From the NCBI RefSeq assembly GCF_025960875.1, contig NZ_JAODLR010000006.1, positions 124,001-188,000 of the forward strand: a DNA stretch of 64,000 bases, read 5' to 3'. Below the pieces are notes generated by a model. It ran no database searches. It was not told where the DNA came from and was given only the letters and a program-made list of their open reading frames with translations. Shown piece by piece: positions 52,520 through 61,324 of the stretch (positions within the stretch are counted from its first letter, which is position 1; every line of letters starts with the position of its first letter). A program made the position numbers and the translations under genes. This DNA comes from Crystallibacter permensis. GTDB lineage: Bacteria > Actinomycetota > Actinomycetes > Actinomycetales > Micrococcaceae.

Positions 52520-53863
52520 ATGGCTCAGGGATCAGACGGCGCCGCGCAGCAGCCGGAGCAGCCGGCCCCGGGGCCGTCCCAGCAGCCGGGCCCTTGGGGA
52601 CAGAGCCAGCCCGGCCGGCCCCAGTGGGGCCAGCAACCCCAGTGGGGTCAGCAGAGTCCTTACGGTCCGGGCGGTCCGCCACATTACGGGCAGCCCGCCG
52701 GCTGGCAGACTCCGCCGAATCCGTACGGCGGCCACAACGGTTATGTGGCTCCGCCGAAACCAGGGGTCATTCCGCTGCGCCCCCTCGGCGTGGGCGAGAT
52801 CCTGGACGGCGCCTTCCAGGCGGCCCGCAAGAACGCGGCTGCTGTCTTCGGCACGGCCGTCCTGTTCCAGATCGGCATCAGTATCCTGGCCTGGCTCGCC
52901 GGCAGCCTGATCATTTCCCTGCTGGGCGGGCTCCAGGTCATGACCAATGAAGAACTGTCGGACGAATCGGCCATCGCGCTGGTGCTGTCCCTGGCGACCT
53001 CCTCGTTGGTGCTGGGGCTGCTTTCCAGCGTAGGGATCCTGCTGCTGCAAGGCTTGCTGGCCATTCCGACCGCCCGCGCTACGGTCAACCAGAAAACGAG
53101 CTTCGGCCTGATGTGGTCACTGGCACGAGGCCGGATCTGGGCTCTCATCGGCATGGGCCTGTTGTACCTGGTCCTGACCGTAGTGGCGCTGGTGGCCGTC
53201 ATTGCAGGCTCGTTCTTCCTCGCCGACCAGCTCGGAGTGACCTCGGTATGGATCATCGTCGGGATCATTCTGGCGCTGACGTTCCTGAGTATCTGGATCG
53301 GCGTCAAGCTGATGCTGGCTCCCGCCGTCGTCGTTATGGAGCGCAAGGGCATCTTCGGCGCTTTCGTCCGGTCCTGGCAGCTGACCAACCGCAGCTGGTG
53401 GCGGACCTTCGGCATCGTGCTGCTGTGCACCATCATTGTCGGCGTCATCACCTCGATCATCAGCATGCCGATCTCCTTCCTTCTCGGCTTGGCCGGCCCG
53501 GCCATGGGAGACCCGTCCGACCCGGAAGCCATGCTGACCGCGATGGGCCCCCTGACGCTGGTGTCCATGCTGGTTTCCTCCCTGTTCTCCGCGATCGGCT
53601 ACGCCTTCCAGGCAGCGGTCATCGCCTTGGTCTACACCGACCTGCGGATCCGCCGCGAGGGATTCGACGTTGTCCTGCTGCGTGAACATGAGCAGGCCGC
53701 GGGCCGCGAAACCCGGACCATCCCCGGCCTCGGCTCCGGCCCCGGAAACGCCGCAAGCTTGGATGCCTCCGGACCCTTCGGCCCGGCCGGCCCGTCCGGC
53801 CAGCCTGGCCAGCCCGGCCAGCCCGGTCCGTCCGGGTATCCCGGCAGTCCCGGAGCGCCGTGA
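52520..53863 (+). CDS. GDPD-membrane-domain protein with a collagen-like tail
   Basis: ATG 52520, with AAGGGGA upstream, gives 447 residues. The first 85 are rich in Gln, Pro and Gly. A six-helix membrane region (about 105-375) begins after IPLRPLGVGEILDGAFQAAR, which is typical of the glycerophosphodiester phosphodiesterase membrane-domain family without the catalytic domain. The last 30 residues are ten consecutive Gly-X-Y triplets with many prolines. It is the first gene of the MoxR operon and overlaps the next gene (GTGA). Function is unknown. Confidence 0.82.
   Translation: MAQGSDGAAQQPEQPAPGPSQQPGPWGQSQPGRPQWGQQPQWGQQSPYGPGGPPHYGQPAGWQTPPNPYGGHNGYVAPPKPGVIPLRPLGVGEILDGAFQAARKNAAAVFGTAVLFQIGISILAWLAGSLIISLLGGLQVMTNEELSDESAIALVLSLATSSLVLGLLSSVGILLLQGLLAIPTARATVNQKTSFGLMWSLARGRIWALIGMGLLYLVLTVVALVAVIAGSFFLADQLGVTSVWIIVGIILALTFLSIWIGVKLMLAPAVVVMERKGIFGAFVRSWQLTNRSWWRTFGIVLLCTIIVGVITSIISMPISFLLGLAGPAMGDPSDPEAMLTAMGPLTLVSMLVSSLFSAIGYAFQAAVIALVYTDLRIRREGFDVVLLREHEQAAGRETRTIPGLGSGPGNAASLDASGPFGPAGPSGQPGQPGQPGPSGYPGSPGAP
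53771..53860 (+). repeat. Collagen-like Gly-X-Y repeat in the C-terminus of the 52520 gene
   Basis: Ten codon triplets encode GPF, GPA, GPS, GQP (three times), GPS, GYP, GSP and GAP, ending the protein. Nothing outside this triplet block is repetitive, so it is a discrete module. Confidence 0.8.
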
Positions 53864-54564
53864 TCGCCGGCTATTTATCGGTTCCGCCGGTTTTCGCGCT
53901 ACTTCCGGCTCCGGCCGCCGTCCCTCCGGTGACTCCGGGAGAGGACGAAGCGCGCGAACTGCTTATCCGTGAGCTGGCCAAGGAGCCGTACCAGGAGGCC
54001 AGACCAGGCCTGCTCGAGCGGATGCTTACCGCCGTCTCCGATTGGTTTACCGATCTCATCGAGTCCCTGGAGGGAGTGAACCCGAACCTGGGGACGGCGC
54101 TGATCGTCCTGGCGGCAGTCCTGGTCATCGGCGCCGCCATCTGGCTGGTCCGGCCGCGGCTGAATGCCCGCAAACGCGGCGCCGCCGAGGTTTTCGACGG
54201 CGCTGCCCGGCTCTCTGCTGCCGAACACCGCCAGCGGGCAGCAGCTGCCGCGGCCAGCCAGGAGTGGAACACGGCCGTCGCCGAGGAATTCCGCGCGCTG
54301 GTCCGGGCGATGGAGGAACGCGTCATCCTGCAGCCCCAGCCCGGCCAGACGGCAGACGAAGCCGCTGCCAGCATCGCGCCGGCTTTTCCCGGGCACGCTG
54401 CGGAAGTCCGCCGCAGCGCAGCGCTGTTCGACGGCGTGCGCTACGGCAACGTCCCGGCATCGGAGCAGGACTACAACGCGGTGCACAGTCTATTCGGTGC
54501 CCTTGCAGGTACCAGTCCCGTGTTCGGCCCGCGCGCACCGTCGGATCTGGCGGTGCCGCGATGA
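53860..54564 (+). CDS. DUF4129 membrane protein
   Basis: The GTG at 53860 overlaps the previous stop by GTGA. The 234-residue protein has an N-terminal hydrophobic segment (about 4-22), a helical region (ELLIRELAKEPYQEARPG), a TM helix (about 78-98) and a cytoplasmic C-terminal domain with DUF4129 features (SQEWNTAVAEEFRALVRAM, LFDGVRYGNVPASEQDYNA). DUF4129 genes are often in transglutaminase/MoxR operons, as here. A role with the MoxR chaperone is plausible but not shown. Confidence 0.85.
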   Translation: MIAGYLSVPPVFALLPAPAAVPPVTPGEDEARELLIRELAKEPYQEARPGLLERMLTAVSDWFTDLIESLEGVNPNLGTALIVLAAVLVIGAAIWLVRPRLNARKRGAAEVFDGAARLSAAEHRQRAAAAAASQEWNTAVAEEFRALVRAMEERVILQPQPGQTADEAAASIAPAFPGHAAEVRRSAALFDGVRYGNVPASEQDYNAVHSLFGALAGTSPVFGPRAPSDLAVPR

Positions 54565-55799
54565 GCCAGGCAACGGCCGCGCGCGCATCGGCAGACATCG
54601 GGGAGGCCAGCGGCGAGCAGACCGCGTGGTCGGTGGCGAGGCAACGGCTGCGCCGGTGGAGTTTCTGGCTGCTGCTGGGCGTGCTGCTCATCGCCGCTGT
54701 CCTCGTCCAACTGCTGCGCTCGCCTCCCGCCGACCGCGAGGACCTCTCCCCCGCCAACCCTGCCCCGAATGGCGCCATGGCGGTGGCCGAAGTACTGCGG
54801 CAGCAGGGCGTTGAGGTGATCGCCACGGATTCGCTGGACGAGACGCTCGGCGCTTTGGAGGACGGCGGCACCCTGCTGTTCCACGATGCCAACAACTATC
54901 TGGAACCGGAGCAGCTGGCCCGGCTGTCCGACCATGGAGGGCCCACGGTCCTGGTCCGGCCCGGATTCCAGCAACTGCAGGAACTGGCGCCGGAGGTCAC
55001 TGCGGCCGGGCGGGTTCCGGAGGAGGGCGGCCCGTTGGCTGCGGAATGCATGGCCAACGACGACGGCGGGGGCAGTCCGGCGCCGGACGCACAGGATTCC
55101 GTTACGCAGCCTGCCGGGAGCATCAGTCGCGGTGGCCTGGGCTACCGCGGACCCGTCATGTGCTTTCCGTTCGAGACCGGGGCCGAGCCTGCGGCCTCCT
55201 ATGTCACTTCGGCGGACGGCGGAACGGTGGTGCTTGGCGCCGGCCATGTCCTGAGCAATGAGGAAATCGTCGACCGGGGGAATGCCGCCCTGGCACTGAA
55301 CACCCTGGGCAGTGCCGACCGGCTCGTCTGGTACCGGCCTTCGCTGTCGGACCTCGCCGTACCGGACGAGCCGCAAAGCCCGCTGGCGCTGTTGCCGGCC
55401 TGGGTCACCCCCGTCACGCTGTGGCTGCTGGCCGTGGGTGTGCTCGCCATGCTGTGGCGGGGACGGCGCCTGGGCAAGCTGATCCAGGAGCCGCTGCCCG
55501 TCGTCGTACCCGCCGCGGAAACCGCCGCCGGCCGAGCCCGGCTGTACCAGGACTCCAAGTCCATCCGGCGCGCAGCCGCGAACCTGCGTGCGGCAACCCT
55601 GACCCGGCTGGCTGCGAAGCTGCGCCTGGGCGCCGGAAGTAGTGCGGCCGCCGTCGTCGATGCCGTGGCCCGGCACAGCAACCGGCCCGCCGTCGAGCTG
55701 GACCGGTTGCTGCGGACCTACATTCCCGAAAGCGAATCCCAGCTGGTGGACTGGGCACAGACCCTGCACTCCCTAGAGAAAGAGATCCTGGACCAATGA
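54561..55799 (+). CDS. DUF4350 membrane protein
   Basis: ATG 54561 overlaps the DUF4129 stop. The 412-residue product has TM1 (about 33-52), an extracytoplasmic DUF4350 domain (about 55-275, with LLFHDANNYLEPEQLARL and VLGAGHVLSNEEIVDRGNAAL), and a second TM (about 280-303), then a cytoplasmic helical tail. The domain is related to the ABC-type glutamine amidotransferase-like fold of GldG proteins. It is cotranscribed with MoxR. Biological role unknown. Confidence 0.85.
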   Translation: MSQATAARASADIGEASGEQTAWSVARQRLRRWSFWLLLGVLLIAAVLVQLLRSPPADREDLSPANPAPNGAMAVAEVLRQQGVEVIATDSLDETLGALEDGGTLLFHDANNYLEPEQLARLSDHGGPTVLVRPGFQQLQELAPEVTAAGRVPEEGGPLAAECMANDDGGGSPAPDAQDSVTQPAGSISRGGLGYRGPVMCFPFETGAEPAASYVTSADGGTVVLGAGHVLSNEEIVDRGNAALALNTLGSADRLVWYRPSLSDLAVPDEPQSPLALLPAWVTPVTLWLLAVGVLAMLWRGRRLGKLIQEPLPVVVPAAETAAGRARLYQDSKSIRRAAANLRAATLTRLAAKLRLGAGSSAAAVVDAVARHSNRPAVELDRLLRTYIPESESQLVDWAQTLHSLEKEILDQ

Positions 55800-56860
55800 G
55801 CGACTATCCGCAGCAGGCAGCCGATTCCATGGCGGGCACCGCGGCGCGGCGATCCACCTCGGCAGATGGACCTACGGCGCCACACTCTCCGACTGGTCCG
55901 GGCACCTCCGACGACCGCCTCCGCCAGGCGCTGCTGGATGTGCGCAGCGAGGTAGCCAAGGCGGTGGTCGGCCAGGACGCCACAGTTACCGGACTGCTCA
56001 TAGCCCTGCTTTCCCACGGCCACGTCCTGCTGGAGGGCGTTCCGGGTGTGGCGAAAACACTGTTGATCCGCACCTTGTCCGCCGCGCTGAGCCTGGATAC
56101 CAAACGCATCCAGTTCACCCCGGACCTGATGCCCGGCGACGTGACCGGCTCGCTGATCTACGACGCGCACACAGCCGAATTCACCTTCCGCCACGGCCCG
56201 GTCTTCACCAACATCCTGCTGGCCGACGAGATCAACCGGACGCCGCCGAAGACCCAGGCTTCCCTCCTGGAGGCGATGGAAGAGCGCCAGGTGTCCGTGG
56301 ACGGCGTGGCCCGGAAGCTGCCCCAACCGTTCATTGTCGCCGCCACGCAGAACCCCATCGAGTACGAAGGCACGTATCCGCTGCCCGAGGCACAACTGGA
56401 CCGGTTCCTGCTGAAAATGACCATGAACCTGCCGGACCGTGACGCCGAGATCGAAATCATCCGCCGCCACAGCATGGGCTTCGACCCCCGCGATCTGCAG
56501 GCCGCCGGCGTACGGCCCGTTGCCTCCGTCGAGGACCTGGCCCAGGCCCGTGCCGCCGTCGCGCGGGTCAGCATCTCCGCGGAAGTGCTCGGCTACATCG
56601 TCGACATCACCCGCGCCACCCGTTCCGCCCCGAGCTTTCAGCTGGGAGTTTCGCCGCGTGGTGCTACCGCCTTGCTCAATACGGCTAAAGCCTGGGCCTG
56701 GCTCTCCGGCCGCAGCTACGTCACACCGGACGATGTGAAGGCCCTCACATTGCCGGCCCTGCGGCACCGCGTCGGGCTGCGCCCCGAAGCCCAGATGGAT
56801 GGGGTGCAGGTCGATGATGTGCTGCACAGCATCCTGGCCACCGTTCCGGTTCCCCGCTGA
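55796..56860 (+). CDS. MoxR-family AAA+ ATPase
   Basis: The 354-residue protein has a disordered start, then Walker A GVPGVAKT (about residues 81-88), Walker B ILLADEINR, sensor 1 in VAATQNP and sensor 2 region near YVTPDDVKALTLPALRHR. MoxR ATPases act as chaperones with von Willebrand-domain or DUF58 partners, here the DUF58 gene 16 bp downstream. Its start overlaps the DUF4350 stop. Confidence 0.95.
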   Translation: MSDYPQQAADSMAGTAARRSTSADGPTAPHSPTGPGTSDDRLRQALLDVRSEVAKAVVGQDATVTGLLIALLSHGHVLLEGVPGVAKTLLIRTLSAALSLDTKRIQFTPDLMPGDVTGSLIYDAHTAEFTFRHGPVFTNILLADEINRTPPKTQASLLEAMEERQVSVDGVARKLPQPFIVAATQNPIEYEGTYPLPEAQLDRFLLKMTMNLPDRDAEIEIIRRHSMGFDPRDLQAAGVRPVASVEDLAQARAAVARVSISAEVLGYIVDITRATRSAPSFQLGVSPRGATALLNTAKAWAWLSGRSYVTPDDVKALTLPALRHRVGLRPEAQMDGVQVDDVLHSILATVPVPR

Positions 56861-56875
56861 CGTGATGGGGCTCCA

Positions 56876-58168
56876 ATGGCGCTGACCGGACGGTTCATTC
56901 TGCTGGCACTGGCCGGCATTTTCCCGCTGATCCTGTTCCCCACCGGACAGACGGCCCTGTGGTGGTGCCTGTTTCTGGCCGTGCTGCTGGCGGCCGATAT
57001 AGGTTTGGCCGGCTCGCCGCGGAAGGTCGGTCTGGAACGCCGGATACCCTCGAGCGTCCGCCTGACAGAAGAATGCACCGCGGAACTGCTGCTGACCAAC
57101 CATGGGACCCGCCAGCTGAAAGCGGTCCTGCGGGACGGCTGGCAGCCTTCCGCCGGTGCCGTAAACCCGGTGCAGCGGATCACCATTCCGGCGGGCGAGC
57201 GGCGGTTGCTTGCGGTCCGGCTCCGTCCCGAACGGCGCGGCGATCTGCTGGCGCACCATGTAGCCGTCCGGTCGCTGGGGCCGCTGGGCCTGGCCGCCCG
57301 GCAGCTCTCCGTGCCCGCCCCCGCCCGGCTGCGCGTGCTCCCGCCCTTCCACGCCAAACGGCACCTGCCCTCGAAACTGCGCAAGCTGCGTGAGCTCGAC
57401 GGCAAGGCCGCGGTCCAGATCCGGGGTGCCGGGACCGAGTTCGATTCCCTGCGCGACTACGTCCGAGGCGACGACGTCCGTTCGATCGACTGGCGCGCCA
57501 CCGCCAGGCGGCAGGCCGTCGTCGTACGCACTTGGCGTCCGGAACGCGACCGCCGCGTGGTGATCGTGCTGGACACCTCCCGCACCGCGGCGGCCAGGAT
57601 CGACAACGAACCCAGGCTGGACACCGGCATCGAAGCGTCCCTGCTGCTGGCGGCACTGGCCGAGCGGGGCGGTGACCGCGTGGATTTCGTCGCGTTCGAC
57701 CGCAGGGCCCGCGCGACGGTCAGGTCGGCGTCCAAGGGGAACCTGCTTAATCAGTTGGTCAACGCGATGGCCACGGTGGAGCCGGAGCTCATCGAAGCGG
57801 ACTGGTCGCAGATCCCCGCGCAGGTCCACAACATTTCCTCCCACCGATCGCTGGTGGTGCTGCTGACGTCCCTGGATTCGGGCTCGGCCGAGGAGTCTCT
57901 GCTGCCGATGCTGGCCCAGCTAACCGCCAAGCACGTGGTGGTGGTTGCCTCCGTCCGGGATCCGCTGCTGGATGCGCTGCGGGCTGAGCGCGGCACCGCC
58001 ACCGATGTCTTCCGGGCAGCCGCCGCGGAACGGGCGCTCCTGGACAGGGCCGCCATCACCCAGCAGATCAAGCAGCTCGGGGCCGAAGTGGTGGACGCCG
58101 ATCCGCACCAGCTGCCGCCGCAGCTGGCCGATACGTACATCCGGCTCAAAGCCGCCGGCCGGCTTTAG
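56876..58168 (+). CDS. DUF58 protein (MoxR partner)
   Basis: The 430-residue protein has two TM helices (about 7-38), a beta-rich region, then the DUF58 signature GTEFDSLRDYVRGDDVRSID and WRATARRQAVVVRTW, followed by a vWA-like fold with IVLDTSRTAA in the MIDAS-like position (DTS). It normally works with the MoxR ATPase upstream. It is followed by the DUF4166-like gene after nine bases. Confidence 0.9.
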   Translation: MALTGRFILLALAGIFPLILFPTGQTALWWCLFLAVLLAADIGLAGSPRKVGLERRIPSSVRLTEECTAELLLTNHGTRQLKAVLRDGWQPSAGAVNPVQRITIPAGERRLLAVRLRPERRGDLLAHHVAVRSLGPLGLAARQLSVPAPARLRVLPPFHAKRHLPSKLRKLRELDGKAAVQIRGAGTEFDSLRDYVRGDDVRSIDWRATARRQAVVVRTWRPERDRRVVIVLDTSRTAAARIDNEPRLDTGIEASLLLAALAERGGDRVDFVAFDRRARATVRSASKGNLLNQLVNAMATVEPELIEADWSQIPAQVHNISSHRSLVVLLTSLDSGSAEESLLPMLAQLTAKHVVVVASVRDPLLDALRAERGTATDVFRAAAAERALLDRAAITQQIKQLGAEVVDADPHQLPPQLADTYIRLKAAGRL

Positions 58169-58177
58169 GGAACCCGG

Positions 58178-58828
58178 ATGGTTTCGGTCTACCAGCTGGC
58201 CATGGGCAAGGACTTCGCACTGCTGCAACCCGAACTGCAGGAGTATTTCAGCTTGGCGGCGGGATCCGGCCCGGCCGCTGCCGGCGGTCCCGCCGTTGGT
58301 CTCGGCACCGGGATTTTCGACGTCGCCGGCTGTCCGCGCCCTGTGCTCCGTCCGCTCCTGCGGCTCGCCGGCCGGGACCATGCGCTCTTCCCGGAATACC
58401 AGCGGGACGTGCCTTTCAGCATTGAAAACCGCGCCCATCTGGATGCATCCGGCTGGCCAGCCCTGACCGCCGTCCGGACCATCGACTTCGACGGCGGCAC
58501 TCGCACCATGCAGGACACGACGGTGTGGGAGGACGCGGCCGGGCTGACGGACGTGCTGGGTCGCAGCGGCACGGTGCGGACCGACCTGGCTTGCTCGGTG
58601 GGAGCAGACGGACGGATGCGGCTGGTCTCCCGCCGGACCAGTTTTGGCGCCGGCAGGATCCGGCTGGGCCTGCCGCGGCTGCTGGAAGCCGCCGCCTTCA
58701 CCGAGCAATGGTGGGACCGCTCCGAAGACTGCTTCCGGATCCGCACCAAGGTACTGCAACGCCAAATGGGCACCGTGCTTGAATACCAGGGATCGTTCTC
58801 CTACCGGATGGTGCCATCCCAGGGCTGA
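58178..58828 (+). CDS. DUF4166-like hypothetical protein
   Basis: The 216-residue protein has no signal or TM. The pattern FALLQPELQEYFSLA, then FEYQRDVPFSIENRAHLD-like, VRTIDFDGGTRTMQDTTVWE, RLVSRRTSFGAGRIRLGLPR and GTVLEYQGSFSYRM fits the DUF4166 family, which is often fused to or near Saccharopine-dehydrogenase-like proteins. Function is unknown. It is the last gene of the operon, followed by a bidirectional hairpin. Confidence 0.7.
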   Translation: MVSVYQLAMGKDFALLQPELQEYFSLAAGSGPAAAGGPAVGLGTGIFDVAGCPRPVLRPLLRLAGRDHALFPEYQRDVPFSIENRAHLDASGWPALTAVRTIDFDGGTRTMQDTTVWEDAAGLTDVLGRSGTVRTDLACSVGADGRMRLVSRRTSFGAGRIRLGLPRLLEAAAFTEQWWDRSEDCFRIRTKVLQRQMGTVLEYQGSFSYRMVPSQG

Positions 58829-58829
58829 C

Positions 58830-58856
58830 CGCCCGGTCCGCGAGGCGGTCCGGGCG
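58830..58856. terminator. Bidirectional hairpin terminator
   Basis: A 12-bp stem (58830-58841 with 58845-58856, one mismatch) and a 3-nt loop separates two convergent genes. It is very GC-rich and has no T-tract. Confidence 0.65.
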
Positions 58857-58890
58857 TCAGGCCGGATGCCGGGCAGTTGGCCGGCCGGAG

Positions 58891-59958
58891 CTATCCTTCG
58901 GCGACAATCTGGTTCAGTGCATCCACGCTTTGGCTTAGCCGCGTCAGGATCCGGCGGGCCGCCTCAGGCGACTGGCCGGCCAGTCCGGTTGACGGCGTGA
59001 GCCGGAGCTGGGGCAGCCTTGACAGCGGAAGCCCGAGCTGCCGCCAGGGCCGCAGGACGGAATCCACGATGGCGGTGACGCGCGGAGGCTCTTGGACGGG
59101 ACGGCCGACCTGCACCGCCCCCAGCCAGATGCCCTTGTCCGCTTCGGCCGCTGCTGCCAGCGCCTCCCATTGGACGGTGGTCAAACCCTCAAGCGCAACG
59201 GCGACGCCGTCCATGCCGCCGTCCAGGACCAGATCGAACGGAGCATCCGCCCCGGGCAGCGCCACGACTACTTGCCGGGCACCGGCGGCGTGCAGCGACT
59301 CCACCAGCTGGCGCCACTGCGCACTCACCTCGTGTTCGGGAACAGCCCGCAGGGTGCGGTAGCCGCTGGCAGTCGGAATGGCTCCGGCCAGGACCTGTGC
59401 GATCTCCGGCTCTTCCACCTGGATGATGATGTCCGCGCCGGGCACCGCCGTGCGGACCCGCTGCAGATGTTCGACGACGCCGGCCGCCAGGGACTCGGCA
59501 ATGTCACGGCGCGCACCGCTGTCCAGCAAGGCCCGTTCGCCGTTGTGCAGATAGAGATTGGCTGCCATGGAGAGCGGTCCGCGGAACTGCAGTTTCAACT
59601 GTGAACCCGGATCCTCTTCCGCGCCGGCAACGTCTGCAAGCACGTTGACATCGGTGCTCAGCGCAGACGCCGCCCGGCGGTGGTCCAGCCCCGGTCGGTC
59701 AACCAGACGCCAGCCGTGGGGCTGGAGGTCTACGGCCAGTTCCAGCAGCATGGCTGCGGTACGGCCCACCGGGTCGGAGCCGACACCCCTGTCCGGCAGT
59801 TCTACCAGATGCGGCAGGTTGGGCTCCCCCAGCTCGCCGCGGATGGTCCGTGCCGCCTCCGTCGGGTCAGTGCCCGGCCAGCTGCCCAGCCCGGTCGCGG
59901 TGACGGACAGTGCGGTTTGCTCCGGTGCAGCCGGAGGTGCTTCTCGTGGGCTGGTCAT
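58891..59958 (-). CDS. MetE-like protein without zinc cysteines
   Basis: The 355-residue protein has the fold features of the C-terminal half of cobalamin-independent methionine synthase: TATGLGSWPGTDPTEAAR at the start, LKLQFRGPLSMAANLYL, IIIQVEEPEIAQVLAG and PQLRLTPSTGLAGQSPEAA at the end. The last corresponds to the family's NPDCGL box, but Cys is replaced by Thr. There is no cysteine anywhere in the protein, so the catalytic zinc site cannot form. A protein of this sort is found near mnmA and ligA in mycobacteria. True methionine synthase activity is unlikely; the role is unknown. It overlaps the chorismate mutase stop by ATGA. Confidence 0.82.
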   Translation of the reverse strand: MTSPREAPPAAPEQTALSVTATGLGSWPGTDPTEAARTIRGELGEPNLPHLVELPDRGVGSDPVGRTAAMLLELAVDLQPHGWRLVDRPGLDHRRAASALSTDVNVLADVAGAEEDPGSQLKLQFRGPLSMAANLYLHNGERALLDSGARRDIAESLAAGVVEHLQRVRTAVPGADIIIQVEEPEIAQVLAGAIPTASGYRTLRAVPEHEVSAQWRQLVESLHAAGARQVVVALPGADAPFDLVLDGGMDGVAVALEGLTTVQWEALAAAAEADKGIWLGAVQVGRPVQEPPRVTAIVDSVLRPWRQLGLPLSRLPQLRLTPSTGLAGQSPEAARRILTRLSQSVDALNQIVAEG

Positions 59959-60356
59959 ACTCCGGCTGACTCGTCCTGGTCAGCGTCGCGGCTTGTGGAG
60001 CCGTTGTGTTCGTTGGAAATGGCCTGGTGGTGCCTGATGACCTCGGAAATGATGAAGTTCAGGAATTTCTCGGCAAAAGCCGGGTCGAGGTGCGCCTCCT
60101 CTGCCAGGCGCCGCAGCCTGGTGATCTGGGCAGCCTCCCGGTCCGGGTCTGCCGCCGGCAGCTTGTAGCGCGCTTTGAGATATCCCACCCGCTGCGTGGC
60201 CTTGAACCGCTCCGCCAGGAGGTACACGAGCGTCGCATCGATGTTGTCGATACTGCCCCGCACTGACAACAGTTCCGCCATGATCTCAGGGGCAACCTCT
60301 CCGGACAAGGAGCTGGCCGACGGATCGAAATCTTCAGCAAGGCGTGGTTCAGTCAT
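59955..60356 (-). CDS. AroQ-type chorismate mutase
   Basis: The enzyme rearranges chorismate to prephenate, the first step to Phe and Tyr. The 133-residue protein has the AroQ helices: LLSVRGSIDNIDATLVYLLA, ERFKATQRVGYLKARYKLPA, REAAQITRLRRLAEEA and an ending helix with FLNFIISEVIRHHQAI. The catalytic Arg in the first helix and Lys in the second are present. It is a free-standing monofunctional form of the actinobacterial type. The gene is coupled to the MetE-like gene by an ATGA overlap. Confidence 0.9.
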   Translation of the reverse strand: MTEPRLAEDFDPSASSLSGEVAPEIMAELLSVRGSIDNIDATLVYLLAERFKATQRVGYLKARYKLPAADPDREAAQITRLRRLAEEAHLDPAFAEKFLNFIISEVIRHHQAISNEHNGSTSRDADQDESAGV

Positions 60357-60365
60357 GCGTCCAGT

Positions 60366-61307
60366 CTAGGGTTTCGCCGTCGGGCTTTGCGTCCTCTGGA
60401 CTCTGTATGAAGCCGCCGGGCGGAACTGGCCGGCAAGCCCCAGGGCCATGATCAGCAGCAGCGGCAGGATCCAGCCTGACCAGCCCAGCACGCCGGCGTG
60501 GAAGGTGGAGAATCCGGTGCCGGCCATCACGAAGACAAACATCAGCCCGGCGGACGCGTTGAGGGCGCCGTGGGCCAGCGCCGCCGGCCAGACCGAATCC
60601 GAGCGCAGCCGCAGCCAGGCAAAAACACCGCCGAACACAATGCACATGCCGCACATGGCCAGGACGCCCAGCCAGCCGGGTCCGTCCGGGTAGTTGTAGC
60701 CGAGCAGGATCAGCGGGGCATGCCACAACCCCCATACGACGCCGGAAACCACGATCGCGGCCGGCGCACCGAGCGGCATCAGCCGCGGCAGCAACCAGCC
60801 GCGCCAGCCGAGCTCTTCGCCGAGGGCCGGAACCGTGTTGATGATGGTCCCGATGAACATATTGATGAACTGCGCGGCCACCAGGACGCCGATGGGGATG
60901 GCCGGCAGCGGTGCGCCGACAGCCTCGGTCTGCTCGCGGAGGGCAGCTTCGAATCCGGAGAAGTTCTGGAAGTCAGCCGGGTAAACGCCCAGCCAGGCCC
61001 CTATGGTCAGTGCCCCCATGACAAGGACAACCGGGACCACCAGGCCCAGGCCGAGGTAGAGCAGGAAGCGTCCCACCGGGCGCACATGGACAAGTCCGAG
61101 TTCCCGCGGAATCGACGCGGGCCGGTCCACGAAACGGCTGACGATCAGGGCGGCGACCGCCGGCGTGAACATCATCAGTACCGCATAAACCCCGAAAAGC
61201 GGGTCCCGCAGACCGCCGCCAAGCCACAGCGGCAACGCCGCCAGCCACGCGAGCGCGTACGCGAGCACAATGAAGACGATAACGGGACGCCATTTAACCG
61301 CTGCCAT
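60366..61307 (-). CDS. CPBP-family intramembrane metalloprotease
   Basis: The 313-residue protein has about eight TM helices. The CPBP motifs are present: EELGWRGWLLPRL (EExxxR, motif 1), VVWGLWHAPLI (His, motif 2) and AALAHGALNAS (HxxxN, motif 3). CPBP proteins are Rce1-like proteases, some linked to bacteriocin immunity. ATG 61307 is chosen where the TM pattern starts; the ribosome site is weak. The frame upstream is antisense to mnmA sequence in another frame. No substrate is apparent. Confidence 0.85.
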   Translation of the reverse strand: MAAVKWRPVIVFIVLAYALAWLAALPLWLGGGLRDPLFGVYAVLMMFTPAVAALIVSRFVDRPASIPRELGLVHVRPVGRFLLYLGLGLVVPVVLVMGALTIGAWLGVYPADFQNFSGFEAALREQTEAVGAPLPAIPIGVLVAAQFINMFIGTIINTVPALGEELGWRGWLLPRLMPLGAPAAIVVSGVVWGLWHAPLILLGYNYPDGPGWLGVLAMCGMCIVFGGVFAWLRLRSDSVWPAALAHGALNASAGLMFVFVMAGTGFSTFHAGVLGWSGWILPLLLIMALGLAGQFRPAASYRVQRTQSPTAKP

Positions 61308-61324
61308 AAGGCCAGCGTAATAGC

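Noticed and set aside
55718-57844. Minus-strand open frame of 708 codons over moxR and DUF58
   Set aside because: Antisense to two well-supported genes, with a Gly/Arg/Gln-rich composition typical of antisense translation.
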